64,000 bases of DNA from Algoriphagus aestuariicola (GTDB lineage: Bacteria > Bacteroidota > Bacteroidia > Cytophagales > Cyclobacteriaceae), in assembly GCF_017254835.1 (NCBI RefSeq), contig NZ_JAFKCW010000001.1, forward strand, positions 1,663,063-1,727,062, written 5' to 3'. A program made the position numbers and the translations under genes. Positions within the stretch are counted from its first letter, which is position 1; every line of letters begins with the position of its first letter. Below, in pieces: positions 1 to 8,304 of the stretch. The notes beneath the pieces are model-generated. The model had not been told where the DNA came from, ran no database searches, and worked only from the letters and a program-made list of their open reading frames with translations.

Positions 1-72
1 CTCCACCTGTACCGGCGGGGCATGGAACGTGTTGATTAAAACAGCCAGAAATGAATAGAGTATAGTAATCAT
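1..72 (-). CDS. 5' end of a secreted protein (partial, runs off left edge)
   Basis: An ATG on the minus strand at 72-70 opens a frame that stays open to the window edge. The 24 visible residues read as a signal peptide: a short N-terminus, a hydrophobic core (ILYSFLAVL) and a likely cleavage after FHA, followed by PPVQVE. It lies 80 bases downstream of the cytochrome c gene on the same strand, so the two could be co-transcribed. Nothing of the mature protein is visible, so no function can be given. The call rests only on the signal-peptide shape and on position. Confidence 0.4.
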   Translation of the reverse strand, partial: MITILYSFLAVLINTFHAPPVQVE

Positions 73-152
73 TAGGTTTCGTTTTTATTCCAATAAATAA
101 GATATGCCGGATATTTCTACTCATTTCACTTTTTTATAACAACGCCAGCCAG

Positions 153-566
153 TCACTTTTCTTCCAATGAAAGAATATAGGTGACCATCGCTTTGGCTTC
201 ATCAGCAGGCAGCTTTGGGTGACCACTCATGACGGGGTATCCCCAAACGCCAGAACCACCGCTGATTACTTTGCGGGCGAGCATGTCTATGTAAGCCTCC
301 TGTATGGGGTAGCGACGAGCGATGTCGGAAAAGGAGGGGCCCTTGGCTTTGCTTTCTTCTTTATGGCATTGGTAGCAGTCAGAATAGGCGATGAGCACTT
401 CCCCTCTTTTGACCAAGGCCGAGTCGATGGGATCGTCTTCCCCGGGGACGATGTAAAACGCCTTCTTCGGTTGTTCTTTGGTGATTTTTAATTGGGTATC
501 CTTTGCTCCGCAGGAATAGAACAAAAAGGAAAATGAAATTACCGCCAGGATAGCGAGGGTTTTCAT
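153..566 (-). CDS. Class I cytochrome c lipoprotein
   Basis: 137 residues. A lipoprotein signal ends at Cys19 (LFYSC), so the protein should be anchored on the periplasmic side of a membrane. One haem-binding motif, CYQCH, is at residues 64-68, and the probable axial Met is Met113 in PVMSGH. The spacing of CxxCH to Met and the C-terminal helix (AKAMVTYILSLEEK) are those of small class I cytochromes c. Its upstream neighbour on the same strand, about 270 bases away, also carries a c-type haem domain, so the two may form an electron-transfer pair in the periplasm. That partnership is inferred from proximity only. Confidence 0.9.
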   Translation of the reverse strand: MKTLAILAVISFSFLFYSCGAKDTQLKITKEQPKKAFYIVPGEDDPIDSALVKRGEVLIAYSDCYQCHKEESKAKGPSFSDIARRYPIQEAYIDMLARKVISGGSGVWGYPVMSGHPKLPADEAKAMVTYILSLEEK

Positions 567-672
567 GAATTGGAATTGATGCTTGGGCTTCGGGAATATA
601 CCATGGTCGTCAATGTTACCACGGCGATCAAAGATTTTGAAACGTCAAACTAGCCTGTCTCGATGATATAAA

Positions 673-817
673 GAAGAGGCTGTCTCGAAGGCCTGATTGT
701 GTCAGCCTGAGCACTGCAGCTACGGGAGTAGCGTATATCGAAGGCCAATTACAGTAAACATAACGGCATTTCGACTTAGCTCAATGTGACAAACATCGGT
801 TATGAGACAGCCTCTTT
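673..817. repeat. Nested inverted-repeat intergenic element (MITE-like)
   Basis: The 272-base gap between the two cytochrome genes contains 13-base inverted ends, AAGAGGCTGTCTC at 674-686 and GAGACAGCCTCTT at 804-816. Inside them is a second inverted pair, GTCAGCCTGAGC at 701-712 and GCTCAATGTGAC at 779-790, imperfect in the middle. The nested palindrome and absence of coding potential suggest a mobile or extragenic palindromic repeat. No transposase is present and no second copy was noticed in this window. Confidence 0.55.
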
Positions 818-838
818 GGAGCAATTGATCGGTAATAA

Positions 839-3499
839 TTACTTCTGCTGTGACAGAAAGGTCACCAGCGATGCCAATTCCTCATAAGAAAGGGAGTTGG
901 CCAGTCCGGCAGGCATCATGGAGTTTTCGAGCTCTTTTCTTTCCTTGATGTTCTTTTTTTCCAATTTGGTTGCCGTGCCGGTGATATCCCGTATGGTAAG
1001 CTCCTCGGCAGATTCTGCCGTAACAAAACCCATAAAGAACTTGCCGTCATTGGTCGTGATCTGCACGGAAGCAAAGCCTTGGGAGATTGAGGCATTAGGT
1101 TTCAGAATAGCCTCCACGATTTGGTCCCGATTCATGATCGAGCCGATCTGCCCCATAAATGGCCCCTTCATCACCTGACCGGCTTCGATCGCGTGGCAGG
1201 CGATACATCCTTGGCTGGTGAATAGCGTCTTGCCTACGGCGGGGTCGCCTTTGAGTCCGCCTACCGCAAGAATGACATCTTCGATGGATGCCGCTCCGAC
1301 TTGTCCCTTCTTGTTTTTGATGGATTCCAAATCAACTGAGGCTTCTTCCACTTCAGGAGCCGCAGTCTCTGTCCCCATTTCGACAATTCCCAACCTTAAT
1401 CTGTCATTGAGCGAGGCAAACAAAGGTTTTTGGCCTTCATCAGCAGAGTTTAGCTCAGCCATAAGGAAGTTTTTGACCTTAGCTGAGCCTTCCCAATCGG
1501 CAGTTTTATAATAAGGCCCATGGGTATCAGGGCGGGTTCCCCACCACCAGCTGCCATCATAGGGAGCCTCTTTTTGGTAAAGGCGGGCTAGTGTGGCTAG
1601 AATTTCGGCTTTTTTCTCAGCATTGTCCGTCTCAGTATAGGCGGCGATCAAGCCGTCCACCGCTTTGGCATCATGCATGTAGCGTAATGCCCAAAGTGCC
1701 AATTTATAATTGTCTGAATCAATGGCCTCCATAGTGGCATCCACCGCATTGAGGTCCACCAATGCCTTCACGGCCAAGTGGGGGAGTACTATTTCTGAAT
1801 TTGGGGTAGCGTGCGGTCCCTCCGTGTCTTTTGCGGGGATTTGAGCAGATGCAGGTACTTCAACTTCTAACAAAACCTCGGTTGCTTTTGGGTCTCCCAG
1901 TCTACCCAATCCTACGATGGCGGCAGCCCGAACTCTTGGATTTGCATCTTGAGCAGCGGCAATAAACAATTCCACAGGAACACCCGTGATACATTTCTTT
2001 TGATCGGCTAACGCACGGAGGGCAAATTCACGCAGCTTGTCTTCTTCACTGAGTTTGATTAATTCCTCTACGCCTGAAGCACAAGCTGCCTGAGCGTAGG
2101 TGAAGATCGCGGCTACCCGCGCCTCTAGTGGCAACGAAGTGTCTTGTGCGATGGAAAGTGTTGCCGCTGCCGCCTCATCTTTTGGTCTTGTCAACATTTC
2201 CTGCTGTGCATCCAGTCTGGTGACGGAGTTTTTGGCTTTGAGCAAGTCCGCAAGCTCTGCGACGGAGGCCGCCTTCAGGTCGGGATAGGCCTCATATTTC
2301 CAGCCTACTGGTACAGCGCGTACCACGTAGCCTTTTTCTGGACTTCCCCGAAATCCCGCGCCATCCCAGGCAGCGAGGTACATCGTACCGGATCCGTCCA
2401 CGTCCACGTCGGTAATCTGGGAAAGCTTGATGAAATTTTCATCCTGCTGGGTAAAGCTGGGGCCGTCCATACTTACCCGATGGATATAAAGTTGGCTTTT
2501 GCCCCAGTCCGCCATCATGGGAACTCTATTGTATTTAGCTGGCCAACGCTCGTCGTCCATGAAATAGGCACCTGTACCAGATCCCCCGCCGAGATCCTTT
2601 AGAGCCGGCAGGATTTCGTCGGTAAAATGCTTGAAGAGGCTAGGATAGCCGTATTCCCCAGTTTGGATGTGATGGATAAAGCGGATGTTCCAGCCACCCC
2701 CGTCATTGGTGTTGCCTCGGGTGTAAACGTTCATGAATGGGTCAATCGCCACGTCATAGATGTTTCTGGTCCCGTGGGTATAGACCTCCATGCCGGTGCC
2801 GTCAGGTCTTACCCTTACGATTCCGCCTCCAAGCATGGTGAGCTTGGTGCCTTCCCTGTCTTCTGCATCCACAAAGCCAAAGTCACCAACAGCGATGTAG
2901 ATCCACCCATCGATGCCCATGCGGATGCCGTTGGTGGAGTGGTCAGTGCCGCGGCTTCTTAGCTGGTTGGCGGTGCTGATGCCTGTGATAAGAGGCTTGG
3001 CCGGGCCGTCGGCGACGCCGTCTTTGTTTTTGTCCTCAAAGACCACCAGGTCCATGCCTGTGGCCAAGCTATCCGTGCCAAAAGTGGTATGCAGTACAAA
3101 TACCTGGTCAGCCAAGGCAATGATTCCCCGCGGGTTGTCCACTTTGGTAAACTCGGTATGTGCGTCCAGATTGCCGTCGTGGTCACTATCGACCAGCTTC
3201 ATGATACTGCCCTTTCCAGGCGTTTTGCCGAGAGAGCCGATCATGTCTACACCGACAAAAACTTCTCCGGAAGGGGCGACGGCGAGGCAGGAGGGACTGG
3301 GAACCAAGTCCGGCCCTGCAAAATTGGTGATGATCAACTCGGTGCTGTCTGCTCCGATACTGTCGGAGACAATGCCCTCCGAGGAGAAATAGGCAGTTAG
3401 CTCTGCCAGATCGGAAGTTTGGGATGGCTTGTATTTGCTACAGCCCACCAAAGCGGTCGCTGCTATCAAGCCCAAAATAGAATTTGGAATTTTAGACAT
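839..3499 (-). CDS. Membrane-anchored beta-propeller dehydrogenase with HEAT repeats and C-terminal cytochrome c
   Basis: 886 residues from the ATG at 3499. An in-frame ATG ten codons upstream is less likely, because the downstream one gives a clean lipoprotein signal ending at Cys20 (ALVGC). Residues ~30-420 resemble the PQQ/sorbosone dehydrogenase-type beta-propeller of 'putative membrane-bound dehydrogenases', ~430-700 are alpha-helical HEAT-like repeats (PRVRAAAIVGLGRLGD), and ~745-886 form a cytochrome c domain with CIACH at 765-769 and a late Met-rich segment (NSMMPAGLAN) that could supply the axial ligand. The order propeller-HEAT-haem is common in Planctomycetes and Bacteroidota, where the substrate is usually unknown (sugars or polyols proposed). 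The small cytochrome c downstream is a plausible acceptor. Confidence 0.85.
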   Translation of the reverse strand: MSKIPNSILGLIAATALVGCSKYKPSQTSDLAELTAYFSSEGIVSDSIGADSTELIITNFAGPDLVPSPSCLAVAPSGEVFVGVDMIGSLGKTPGKGSIMKLVDSDHDGNLDAHTEFTKVDNPRGIIALADQVFVLHTTFGTDSLATGMDLVVFEDKNKDGVADGPAKPLITGISTANQLRSRGTDHSTNGIRMGIDGWIYIAVGDFGFVDAEDREGTKLTMLGGGIVRVRPDGTGMEVYTHGTRNIYDVAIDPFMNVYTRGNTNDGGGWNIRFIHHIQTGEYGYPSLFKHFTDEILPALKDLGGGSGTGAYFMDDERWPAKYNRVPMMADWGKSQLYIHRVSMDGPSFTQQDENFIKLSQITDVDVDGSGTMYLAAWDGAGFRGSPEKGYVVRAVPVGWKYEAYPDLKAASVAELADLLKAKNSVTRLDAQQEMLTRPKDEAAAATLSIAQDTSLPLEARVAAIFTYAQAACASGVEELIKLSEEDKLREFALRALADQKKCITGVPVELFIAAAQDANPRVRAAAIVGLGRLGDPKATEVLLEVEVPASAQIPAKDTEGPHATPNSEIVLPHLAVKALVDLNAVDATMEAIDSDNYKLALWALRYMHDAKAVDGLIAAYTETDNAEKKAEILATLARLYQKEAPYDGSWWWGTRPDTHGPYYKTADWEGSAKVKNFLMAELNSADEGQKPLFASLNDRLRLGIVEMGTETAAPEVEEASVDLESIKNKKGQVGAASIEDVILAVGGLKGDPAVGKTLFTSQGCIACHAIEAGQVMKGPFMGQIGSIMNRDQIVEAILKPNASISQGFASVQITTNDGKFFMGFVTAESAEELTIRDITGTATKLEKKNIKERKELENSMMPAGLANSLSYEELASLVTFLSQQK

Positions 3500-3707
3500 G
3501 TAAAAAACGGAATTAGTTTTTTTTCGCATGGTTCTCGAATGAAAACCGCCGCGAATATATCGCTTTAGGCAGGGTAAACTTCCCTGTTTGATGCAAAACG
3601 ATGATACAAATCCGCTTTTTTTATGGACGGCAGCCTCAAATCAGACGAATCGATTGTTCGGTTTTGCTTTCTTAGGGGGCGATCGGGTAAAGGTAAACTT
3701 GTAAAAT

Positions 3708-4070
3708 TCAGCCCAAAAAATATGGCGCGTAGATGAGCAGCGCAATCGCCAAGGCCGTTAGAACAGCAAAGGTCACTGCTCCCGATGCGATGTCTTTGAT
3801 AAAGCCAATTTTTTGATGATAGTCGGGATGCACGAAATCGCAGACCTTTTCGATGGCCGTATTGAGGCTTTCGATCGAGAGTACCAGCCCAATTGCCAAA
3901 AACTGGAGCGCCCAGTCGACTCGGTCTATTTTAAAGTATAAGCCCATTCCTGTAAAAACCAAGGCAATGGTTGTTTGGGTGATGATGGAGTTTTCCGTGG
4001 TAAGTAGCAGGAAAAAACCTTTGACAGCGTATTTGATGCTTTTGACCCGATCGATGAAAAATCCTGACAT
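3708..4070 (-). CDS. dgkA: Diacylglycerol/undecaprenol kinase family protein
   Basis: 120 residues, the normal size for the DgkA family of small integral-membrane lipid kinases. The signature is present: SIESLNTAIEKVCD at 65-78 with catalytic Glu67, Asn70, Glu74 and Asp78, then KDIASGAV from residue 92. Three hydrophobic helices fit (TTIALVFTGMGLYF, LQFLAIGLVLSIE, AVLTALAIALLIY). It phosphorylates a membrane lipid, diacylglycerol or undecaprenol, at the inner membrane to recycle lipid carriers for envelope synthesis. Gram-positive-like variants of this length often prefer undecaprenol, and sequence alone does not decide. It has no close co-directional partner. Confidence 0.92.
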   Translation of the reverse strand: MSGFFIDRVKSIKYAVKGFFLLLTTENSIITQTTIALVFTGMGLYFKIDRVDWALQFLAIGLVLSIESLNTAIEKVCDFVHPDYHQKIGFIKDIASGAVTFAVLTALAIALLIYAPYFLG

Positions 4071-4377
4071 AGACGATGGAATTTGTCCCGAAAATAGCGG
4101 AAAGCAAGTTTAGTCCCGCTTCGCCTATCGCTAAGTTTTTTAGCAATAACAAATCTCATTGGCTTGATCTGAGTCCATCAGCCCAAAGCAAAAACTCAGG
4201 AGATTATTCAAAAGGCGGCCAATGCTGGGCATGTCTTGGCTATTGACGAGTTAAATACACAGGACCATTAAGCCCAAGTAGGTATGGCTGGAAACAAATA
4301 AGCCCCCATTTGCTAACATTTGACGGACCTCAGCCAAAGAATGGGTGGGTACATTTGGGAAAATAAACCCTAAGACG
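4071..4377. other. Intergenic region without a recognised gene
   Basis: 307 bases between the divergent dgkA and GH5 genes. A short plus-strand frame from 4173 to 4271 has a protein-like ending (NAGHVLAIDELNTQDH) but no start codon and a stop just upstream, so it may be the 3' relic of a lost gene. Near the right end is a TACATTTG promoter element. Nothing else is evident. Confidence 0.5.
4350..4357 (+). promoter_or_regulatory. Bacteroidota -7 element for the GH5 gene
   Basis: TACATTTG matches TAnnTTTG exactly and ends 20 bases before the ATG at 4378. No TTTG/TTG stands at the usual 19-21-base upstream spacing, so only half the promoter is supported. Its position argues for the 4378 start over an ATG at 4345, which would lie upstream of the promoter. 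Confidence 0.4.
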
Positions 4378-5799
4378 ATGAATAGCCTACCGAGAACTTT
4401 TATTCTTTCTTTTTTATTTTTTGCCTTCCTGATTTCCTGCGGTGAGAGTGATCCCAACGAACCTCCAGTTTTGCAGCTATTGCAGACTGAAGTCGTGGCT
4501 GATGCAGCCGGGGGGAATTACATTTTGAACATTTCAGCGAATATTCCTTGGACCGTTGTAGTGAATTCGGATTGGATTGAGGTAAGTCCGGTAAAAGGAA
4601 GTGGCAATGGCCAAGTGGAGCTAGTCCTCCAGCCAAACACCTTGGAGACTGCGAGAAGTTTGGAAGCAAGGGTGACTGGTAAAGGAATAGTGAGGACAGT
4701 AAATATTTCACAGGCAGCTGTGCCAAGAGGATTTCCGGAATATTACATTCCCGCGGATCAGACCGGGATGCGGAATATTTCCAGCTTGAGTTTGGCTAAA
4801 GAAATGGGAAATGGCTGGAATTTGGGAAATTCTCTGGAAGCGATCGGAGGGGAGACCAATTGGGGAAACCCGCTGGTCACCAAGACGCTGATCGATCAGG
4901 TGAAAGCGGCGGGATTCCAAGCCGTGAGGATTCCGGTGGCTTGGAGCAAGTTTAGCAATCCCGACGACTATACCATCGATCCCTCTTGGATGGCAAGAGT
5001 GCAGGAAGTAGTGGACTATGTGATCCACAACGGCATGTATGCGGTTCTCAATATCCATTGGGATGGTGGCTGGATGCAGCCAACCTATGCCCAACAAGAC
5101 GCGGTGAATGAAAGACTGGAGAAAATGTGGCTTCAGATTGCGCTGAACTTTAGGGATTACGAAGACCGGTTGCTGTTTGCCGGTACCAACGAAGTGATGG
5201 TGACTGGTGACTACGGTACACCAAAGCCGGAGTATTACATTGTGCAAAACTCTTTCAACCAGACTTTTGTCGACATCGTGAGATCCACGGGGGGACGAAA
5301 TACCTACAGGAATCTTGTTGTTCAGACCTTCAATACGAATATTGACCACGGGATAAGTTTTTTTGAACTGCCTGAGGACTCCACTGATGACCGGCTGATG
5401 GTCGAGGTGCATTACTATGATCCCTATGAATTTGCATTGAAGGAGGAGGGAGGAGTGAGCCAATGGGGAAAAATTGCAGTCGATCCTCTAAGAAAAGCAA
5501 GCTGGGGCGATGAGGCCCATGCGGATGCCCAGTTTGGAAAGATGAAAACTGAGTTTGTGGACAAAGGCATTCCGGTTTTGGTTGGGGAGTACGGTGCCAT
5601 CTCCAGAGCTGCAGAATCCGACCACGAAATCTATCGGAAATATTATCTGGAATACGTTTCCGCGAGTATGAAAGCCAAAGGCCTTATCCCGTTTTATTGG
5701 GACAATGGCTATGCCGGGAATCACGGTTTCGCGCTTTTTGACAGGGCTAGCGGAGAGCAAATCCATCCGGAGTTAATACAGGCCATTACCGGAAACTGA
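4378..5799 (+). CDS. BACON-domain GH5 endoglycanase lipoprotein
   Basis: 473 residues from ATG 4378, chosen because it begins a lipoprotein signal ending at Cys21 (FLISC). Residues ~35-113 form a BACON domain (NIPWTVVVNSDWIEVSP, typical W and repeated beta-strands), a spacer or glycan/mucin-associated module in Bacteroidota surface enzymes. The rest is a GH5 TIM barrel: GNGWNLGNSLEA, VRIPVAW, the acid/base Glu272 in GTNEVM, the HYYDP motif, and the nucleophile Glu404 in VGEYGA. GH5 members cleave beta-1,4-glucans, xyloglucan, mannan or related chains by retention. Val follows the acid/base Glu where most GH5 enzymes have Pro. The substrate cannot be stated. No SusC/D pair is nearby, so this is not an evident polysaccharide utilisation locus. 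Confidence 0.9.
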   Translation: MNSLPRTFILSFLFFAFLISCGESDPNEPPVLQLLQTEVVADAAGGNYILNISANIPWTVVVNSDWIEVSPVKGSGNGQVELVLQPNTLETARSLEARVTGKGIVRTVNISQAAVPRGFPEYYIPADQTGMRNISSLSLAKEMGNGWNLGNSLEAIGGETNWGNPLVTKTLIDQVKAAGFQAVRIPVAWSKFSNPDDYTIDPSWMARVQEVVDYVIHNGMYAVLNIHWDGGWMQPTYAQQDAVNERLEKMWLQIALNFRDYEDRLLFAGTNEVMVTGDYGTPKPEYYIVQNSFNQTFVDIVRSTGGRNTYRNLVVQTFNTNIDHGISFFELPEDSTDDRLMVEVHYYDPYEFALKEEGGVSQWGKIAVDPLRKASWGDEAHADAQFGKMKTEFVDKGIPVLVGEYGAISRAAESDHEIYRKYYLEYVSASMKAKGLIPFYWDNGYAGNHGFALFDRASGEQIHPELIQAITGN

Positions 5800-5826
5800 A
5801 CGTTGTTAACGTCTTCCTCTAGCTGC

Positions 5827-7383
5827 TCACTGATCACCAAAAACCTCCTGAATCGCCTCCAAGTAGCTGAACCCATGGCCAACTGTAGGCTCGATATAGT
5901 TCCCTTCCAGGTACTCATTCCAGCAGCAGATCATTACGGTGTTGCCGTTGTTTTGCCGGTATTTCCTGGACACTTGTTGGGCTTCCTTCAGCTTGGCTTT
6001 GAATGAGGTCTTGTCACTATGGACCAGATCTTTGTAGGGTTCGGAGGGAAATCCGCTTGGCTGCGGCCAAGTGCCTCCGGCGGGTCTCATATCCCATCCC
6101 ATAGCTACCGGGACCTGATATTCAAAGTTGGGGTCATTCTTGAATTTTTCGCTCCACATCTTCCAATGGCCCCGATAGGTCGCGCGCATATCGGCGTAGG
6201 AGCGGTTGTCCTTGTCCATGAAGTTGTGGTATACGTAGGAGGTCATCCCTTCGAAACCCATTCCTTTCAGCCGAGGTACGTATTCCTGTAGTAGCTGACG
6301 TTTCTGATATTCTCCGCCTTGCCAAGCCTGCTTCGGGTTTTTGGGTTTCCAAACGGTCGGCAGGCCGTACATACGCTCGTGCTCGAGCATGGGTCCGGCC
6401 ATGACCGCAATGAACTTGATTCCGGGAAGACCTGCTTTTTGGGCGGTTTTTTGTGAAAGCTCCAATAAATCTACTAGGCGAAGGCCATAGTAAGCGGCCC
6501 TGGACTCCGCATCTTGGGGGAAATAGAAATAGACGACAGGTCGCCCGTCGCTTCCTTTCAGATAGTCATCCCGGCTGAAGTAGAGGTCTATCCACAGTTG
6601 GGTGATCTTCTCGTGGACTTTCAGGTAAAGTTCTTTGCTAGGCTTTTCTCCCTCATAGTTTGCCTGCCTGGCAAGCTCTTCTGGAGAACCAATCTTGAGC
6701 CAAAGCTTCCATCGCTCGTCGCTGTCATCGCACCAATTGATCGCAAATTTCATCTGCTCACCCTTGGGAAGCCTTGCATTTTCCGCCAAAAGGACCTCCA
6801 GTTGGTCACCCCATTCGATCATCCCGGGGACGGCCACTCTTCCGGATCGTGCTTGGTCCGTTGCCCAGCCTTTTGGATAGTAGATTTTGGCTTGCGGGGC
6901 AAAGTTTTGGTGGTGGAAATAATGCCGGCCAAAAAACCAGTCGTAGGCAAAGAAGTCAATGCCGTAGCGCTTCATGTACTGCAGTTGTTTTCTGGCAACT
7001 TCCGGGTCTGTCCGGCTGTAGAAGCCCTTCAGCTCCGCAATGGGTTTGCGATCCAGATAGGGACCTTGGTAGGGATATTTGGCGTTGTAGATCCGTCCTT
7101 TCGGACCCCAAATGCTAGGATTCAGTAGATTGGAGCAATTCCCAGGATCCTGTAAACAGGACCAAAAACTATCCCTATCCACGGCTGGGTCAGAAGAGGT
7201 ATTCCAAGAGGGCATGAAATAAACCCCCACAAGTTCTCCCTGATTTGGGTTTTGACCTAGGGTCGAAATCATGGAAAAGCTTGCAGATTGGGAATTGAAA
7301 ACGTCGGGGCGCTTCGGCTCACAGGCTCCCAGTGCCATGACAAGCACCATCACCCCAAAAAAGAACTCAAACCGATTACTCAT
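5827..7383 (-). CDS. GH99/WbsX-like glycoside hydrolase lipoprotein
   Basis: 518 residues with a lipoprotein signal ending at Cys21 (VMALGAC). The body resembles the GH71/GH99/WbsX-type TIM-barrel family: an initial strand with VGVYFMPSW at 52-60, EVARKQLQYMKRYGIDFFAYDWF ending at residue 150 (split: helix, then GIDFFAYDWF), a middle LVDLLELSQKTAQKAG helix, and a C-terminal VMICCWNEYLEGNYIEPT segment typical of these proteins. Characterised GH99 enzymes are endo-mannosidases, while WbsX-type homologues sit in glycan loci, so the substrate is uncertain. It is the last gene of a three-gene run with the GNAT and 97-residue genes (21- and 15-base gaps) and converges with GH5. Confidence 0.75.
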   Translation of the reverse strand: MSNRFEFFFGVMVLVMALGACEPKRPDVFNSQSASFSMISTLGQNPNQGELVGVYFMPSWNTSSDPAVDRDSFWSCLQDPGNCSNLLNPSIWGPKGRIYNAKYPYQGPYLDRKPIAELKGFYSRTDPEVARKQLQYMKRYGIDFFAYDWFFGRHYFHHQNFAPQAKIYYPKGWATDQARSGRVAVPGMIEWGDQLEVLLAENARLPKGEQMKFAINWCDDSDERWKLWLKIGSPEELARQANYEGEKPSKELYLKVHEKITQLWIDLYFSRDDYLKGSDGRPVVYFYFPQDAESRAAYYGLRLVDLLELSQKTAQKAGLPGIKFIAVMAGPMLEHERMYGLPTVWKPKNPKQAWQGGEYQKRQLLQEYVPRLKGMGFEGMTSYVYHNFMDKDNRSYADMRATYRGHWKMWSEKFKNDPNFEYQVPVAMGWDMRPAGGTWPQPSGFPSEPYKDLVHSDKTSFKAKLKEAQQVSRKYRQNNGNTVMICCWNEYLEGNYIEPTVGHGFSYLEAIQEVFGDQ

Positions 7384-7404
7384 AAAAATACCTTTCTTTT
7401 AAAT

Positions 7405-7995
7405 TCAGATCTCGGCTGAAAATGCACTCTGGGCGGATTGGAGGTTTTTCCCCAGCACTTTTCTCCAGATTTCTATTCCCCGATATTCTGGCAGCAACAT
7501 TTCAAAGTCCAATTGATAGCTCAGCAGGTGGCTAAAACCCATCTTTTCATAAAATCGCTTTGCCTGAGGTTGGCAGGACATTACCTCTAGCCAGATTGAC
7601 TCCAGTCCGTTCTCCAGGCTTATTTTTTCACAGTGCTCGACTAGCCTCTTGGCGATTCCTTTGCCGTGAAAGTCCGGATGCAAATAGAGACGATGGAGCT
7701 TCATGGAATTTGGGATTTGAATTTCCCGGGGAGAAAAGGGGAAGTCATACTTTAGAATCCCGATTTTTACCGCATCCGACTCCACAAAGAAATAGTGGCT
7801 TCTCGCGCGGTTGAGTTCTTTTTGCAGCGTTTCAGGATTGTAGATCAAATTGACATACCAATCCCCCTGATCGCCCCAAACATATCGGTACGCATCCCTA
7901 TAGATCTTGTCCATCAAAGAAAAGAGCACGGCTTGATCGTCAGCCTGAATCGGGACGAGATTCAGGCTAGGGCCAATGGGTGACGGAATTTCCAT
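7405..7995 (-). CDS. GNAT-family N-acetyltransferase
   Basis: 196 residues. The acetyl-CoA-binding motif is clear: LHRLYLHPDFHGKGIAKRL at 100-118, a variant of the R/Q-x-x-G-x-G/A loop with HGKGIA, followed by LESIWLEVMSCQPQAKRFYEKMGF, the usual motif B of this fold (written here only as its landmarks LEV and FYEKMGF). GNAT enzymes move an acetyl group from acetyl-CoA to an amine, and the acceptor cannot be predicted. It lies between the 97-residue gene and the GH99-like gene on the same strand with gaps of 15 and 21 bases, which suggests one transcript but no obvious shared pathway. Confidence 0.88.
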   Translation of the reverse strand: MEIPSPIGPSLNLVPIQADDQAVLFSLMDKIYRDAYRYVWGDQGDWYVNLIYNPETLQKELNRARSHYFFVESDAVKIGILKYDFPFSPREIQIPNSMKLHRLYLHPDFHGKGIAKRLVEHCEKISLENGLESIWLEVMSCQPQAKRFYEKMGFSHLLSYQLDFEMLLPEYRGIEIWRKVLGKNLQSAQSAFSAEI

Positions 7996-8010
7996 GCAAT
8001 GAAGACCTCT

Positions 8011-8304
8011 TTACTTTAGTTTGTCGATCATTTCTTCGGTGAGGTCATCCGCATACACTCCGTAGGAATTAACCAAGACTCCTTTTAGGTCTCCGGTTTT
8101 GGAAGAGATCGCGTAGAGGATTGCCTCATCCGAGGGATTGGTATTTCCCTCAAATCTAAACGTCTGATCGACTTCAAACTCTTGGGGGAGCAGGCAGGCC
8201 TTGTCACAGATCAGGCTGTCAAAACGAATGTTGAAATCCTCGGTATAGCCTTCTTTTCTGAGTTTCTCTAGCGTTTCGACTAGGGTAGGTTCGTAGTTGG
8301 GCAT
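8011..8304 (-). CDS. Small conserved Bacteroidota protein (often mislabelled phosphoribosylpyrophosphate synthetase)
   Basis: 97 residues, cytosolic, no signal peptide or membrane segment. It matches a family widespread in Bacteroidota with the layout ETLEKLRKEGYTEDFN, then an acidic/basic strand region, FEVDQTFRFEG, the helix DEAILYAISS, LKGVLVNSYGVYAD and a C-terminal EEMIDKLK. Databases often name it phosphoribosylpyrophosphate synthetase, but at this length it cannot hold that enzyme's fold or PRPP-binding loop, so the name should not be trusted. It heads the run that continues with the GNAT and GH99-like genes. The function is unknown. Confidence 0.8.
   Translation of the reverse strand: MPNYEPTLVETLEKLRKEGYTEDFNIRFDSLICDKACLLPQEFEVDQTFRFEGNTNPSDEAILYAISSKTGDLKGVLVNSYGVYADDLTEEMIDKLK

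Noticed and set aside
4708-5463. Minus-strand open frame of about 250 codons inside the GH5 gene
   Set aside because: Antisense to a clear GH5 barrel; no motif, no promoter.
6514-7128. Plus-strand open frame of about 200 codons inside the GH99-like gene
   Set aside because: Antisense to a lipoprotein gene with family landmarks; the frame shows no motif or secretion signal consistent with its length.
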